Below, in pieces: positions 5,117 to 5,231 of a stretch of 5,231 bases of DNA. Made by a program: the position numbers and the translations under genes. Origin of the DNA: Alphaproteobacteria bacterium. GTDB lineage: Bacteria; Pseudomonadota; Alphaproteobacteria; Rs-D84. Each line of letters starts with the position of its first letter. The stretch's first letter is position 1. The stretch is taken from contig JAFOXU010000138.1 in NCBI GenBank assembly GCA_017425725.1, positions 1 through 5,231 on the forward strand. The letters are read 5' to 3'. The notes under the pieces are model-generated. The model had not been told where the DNA came from. It saw nothing but the letters and a program-made list of their open reading frames with translations, and made no database searches.

Positions 5117-5231
5117 TTGTGACCCTGTGATGGACCCAAAATGTCCCAGAATCTATGGCCAAGACGATATTTAAACCTGTGTTTTCGTGTGTTGGTGTTG
5201 GGCTTGGGTTGTTCCGATTGCCGATACCCCA
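5095..5231 (-). CDS. Possible C-terminal tail of a minus-strand protein running off the window
   Basis: A minus-strand frame is open from the right edge for 44 codons and stops with TGA at 5097-5095. Its end is strongly basic: a hydrophilic stretch rich in Pro, Asn and Thr, then HRFKYRLGHRFWDILGPSQG and HKRQNKHK. A basic, aromatic-containing tail of this kind looks like a real protein terminus more than random sequence, and the inverted repeat around its stop could end its transcript. I recognise no family. It is not the end of a phosphate acetyltransferase as far as I can tell. The segment is short, and other frames on both strands are also partly open: a plus-strand frame from ATG 5141 and another minus-strand frame stay open to or through the edge. 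The call is therefore tentative. Confidence 0.35.
   Translation of the reverse strand, partial: GYRQSEQPKPNTNTRKHRFKYRLGHRFWDILGPSQGHKRQNKHK

Noticed and set aside
5141..5231. Plus-strand frame from ATG 5141 with a hydrophobic stretch, running off the edge
   Set aside because: No convincing ribosome site or promoter, only 30 codons visible, and it overlaps the minus-strand basic tail that looks more protein-like. It remains possible and would need the next bases.
1..5231. tRNA, rRNA, CRISPR array, insertion sequence or riboswitch
   Set aside because: No cloverleaf, conserved rRNA blocks, spaced direct repeats, transposase frames with terminal repeats, or long structured leaders were visible.

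Overview
The window suggests a fairly AT-rich (about 40% GC by eye) Gram-negative bacterium with an outer membrane and probable fermentative acetate metabolism. An alphaproteobacterium is most likely: a BamA barrel, a VirB7/VirB8-like gene set and a short YraN fit this. The class is inference from gene style and codon habits; no rRNA or other marker is present.

Layout, plus strand. The left edge holds the C-terminal part of an Omp85/BamA outer-membrane insertase (open from 37, stop at 768). Its reading frame is closed by TAA at 34-36, and its first ~180 bases have very different base composition. A strong sigma70-like promoter (771-800) directly after bamA starts a tightly packed set of envelope genes: a 48-aa VirB7-like lipoprotein (825-971), a VirB8-like type IV secretion (T4SS) inner-membrane protein with a TTG start (997-1698), a second VirB8-like protein overlapping it by one base (1698-2345), an unrecognised 262-aa secreted protein (2360-3148) and the YraN/UPF0102 nuclease-fold protein (3138-3488). 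The gaps are -11 to 25 nt with no terminator between them, so they look like one operon. Next comes a stand-alone 49-aa lipoprotein (3553-3702) with its own promoter.

Between this gene and the opposing ackA lie two hairpins with T-runs on both strands (3711-3730 and 3739-3765), a shared bidirectional terminator. Minus strand: acetate kinase (5005 down to 3764, 413 aa) has its own promoter (5061-5033). Upstream of it, the C-terminal tail of another minus-strand protein may run off the right edge (stop at 5095), with a 7-bp inverted repeat around its stop.

How it fits together: the left two thirds concern the cell envelope (outer-membrane protein insertion, part of a VirB-type T4SS inner-membrane complex, lipoproteins). 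The right third is a metabolic gene. The most unusual part is the VirB7-like / VirB8 / VirB8 cassette followed by an unknown secreted protein and yraN, without virB9 or virB10 in the window. No tRNA, rRNA, CRISPR array or insertion sequence was seen, and no gap over 300 bases lacks a gene.
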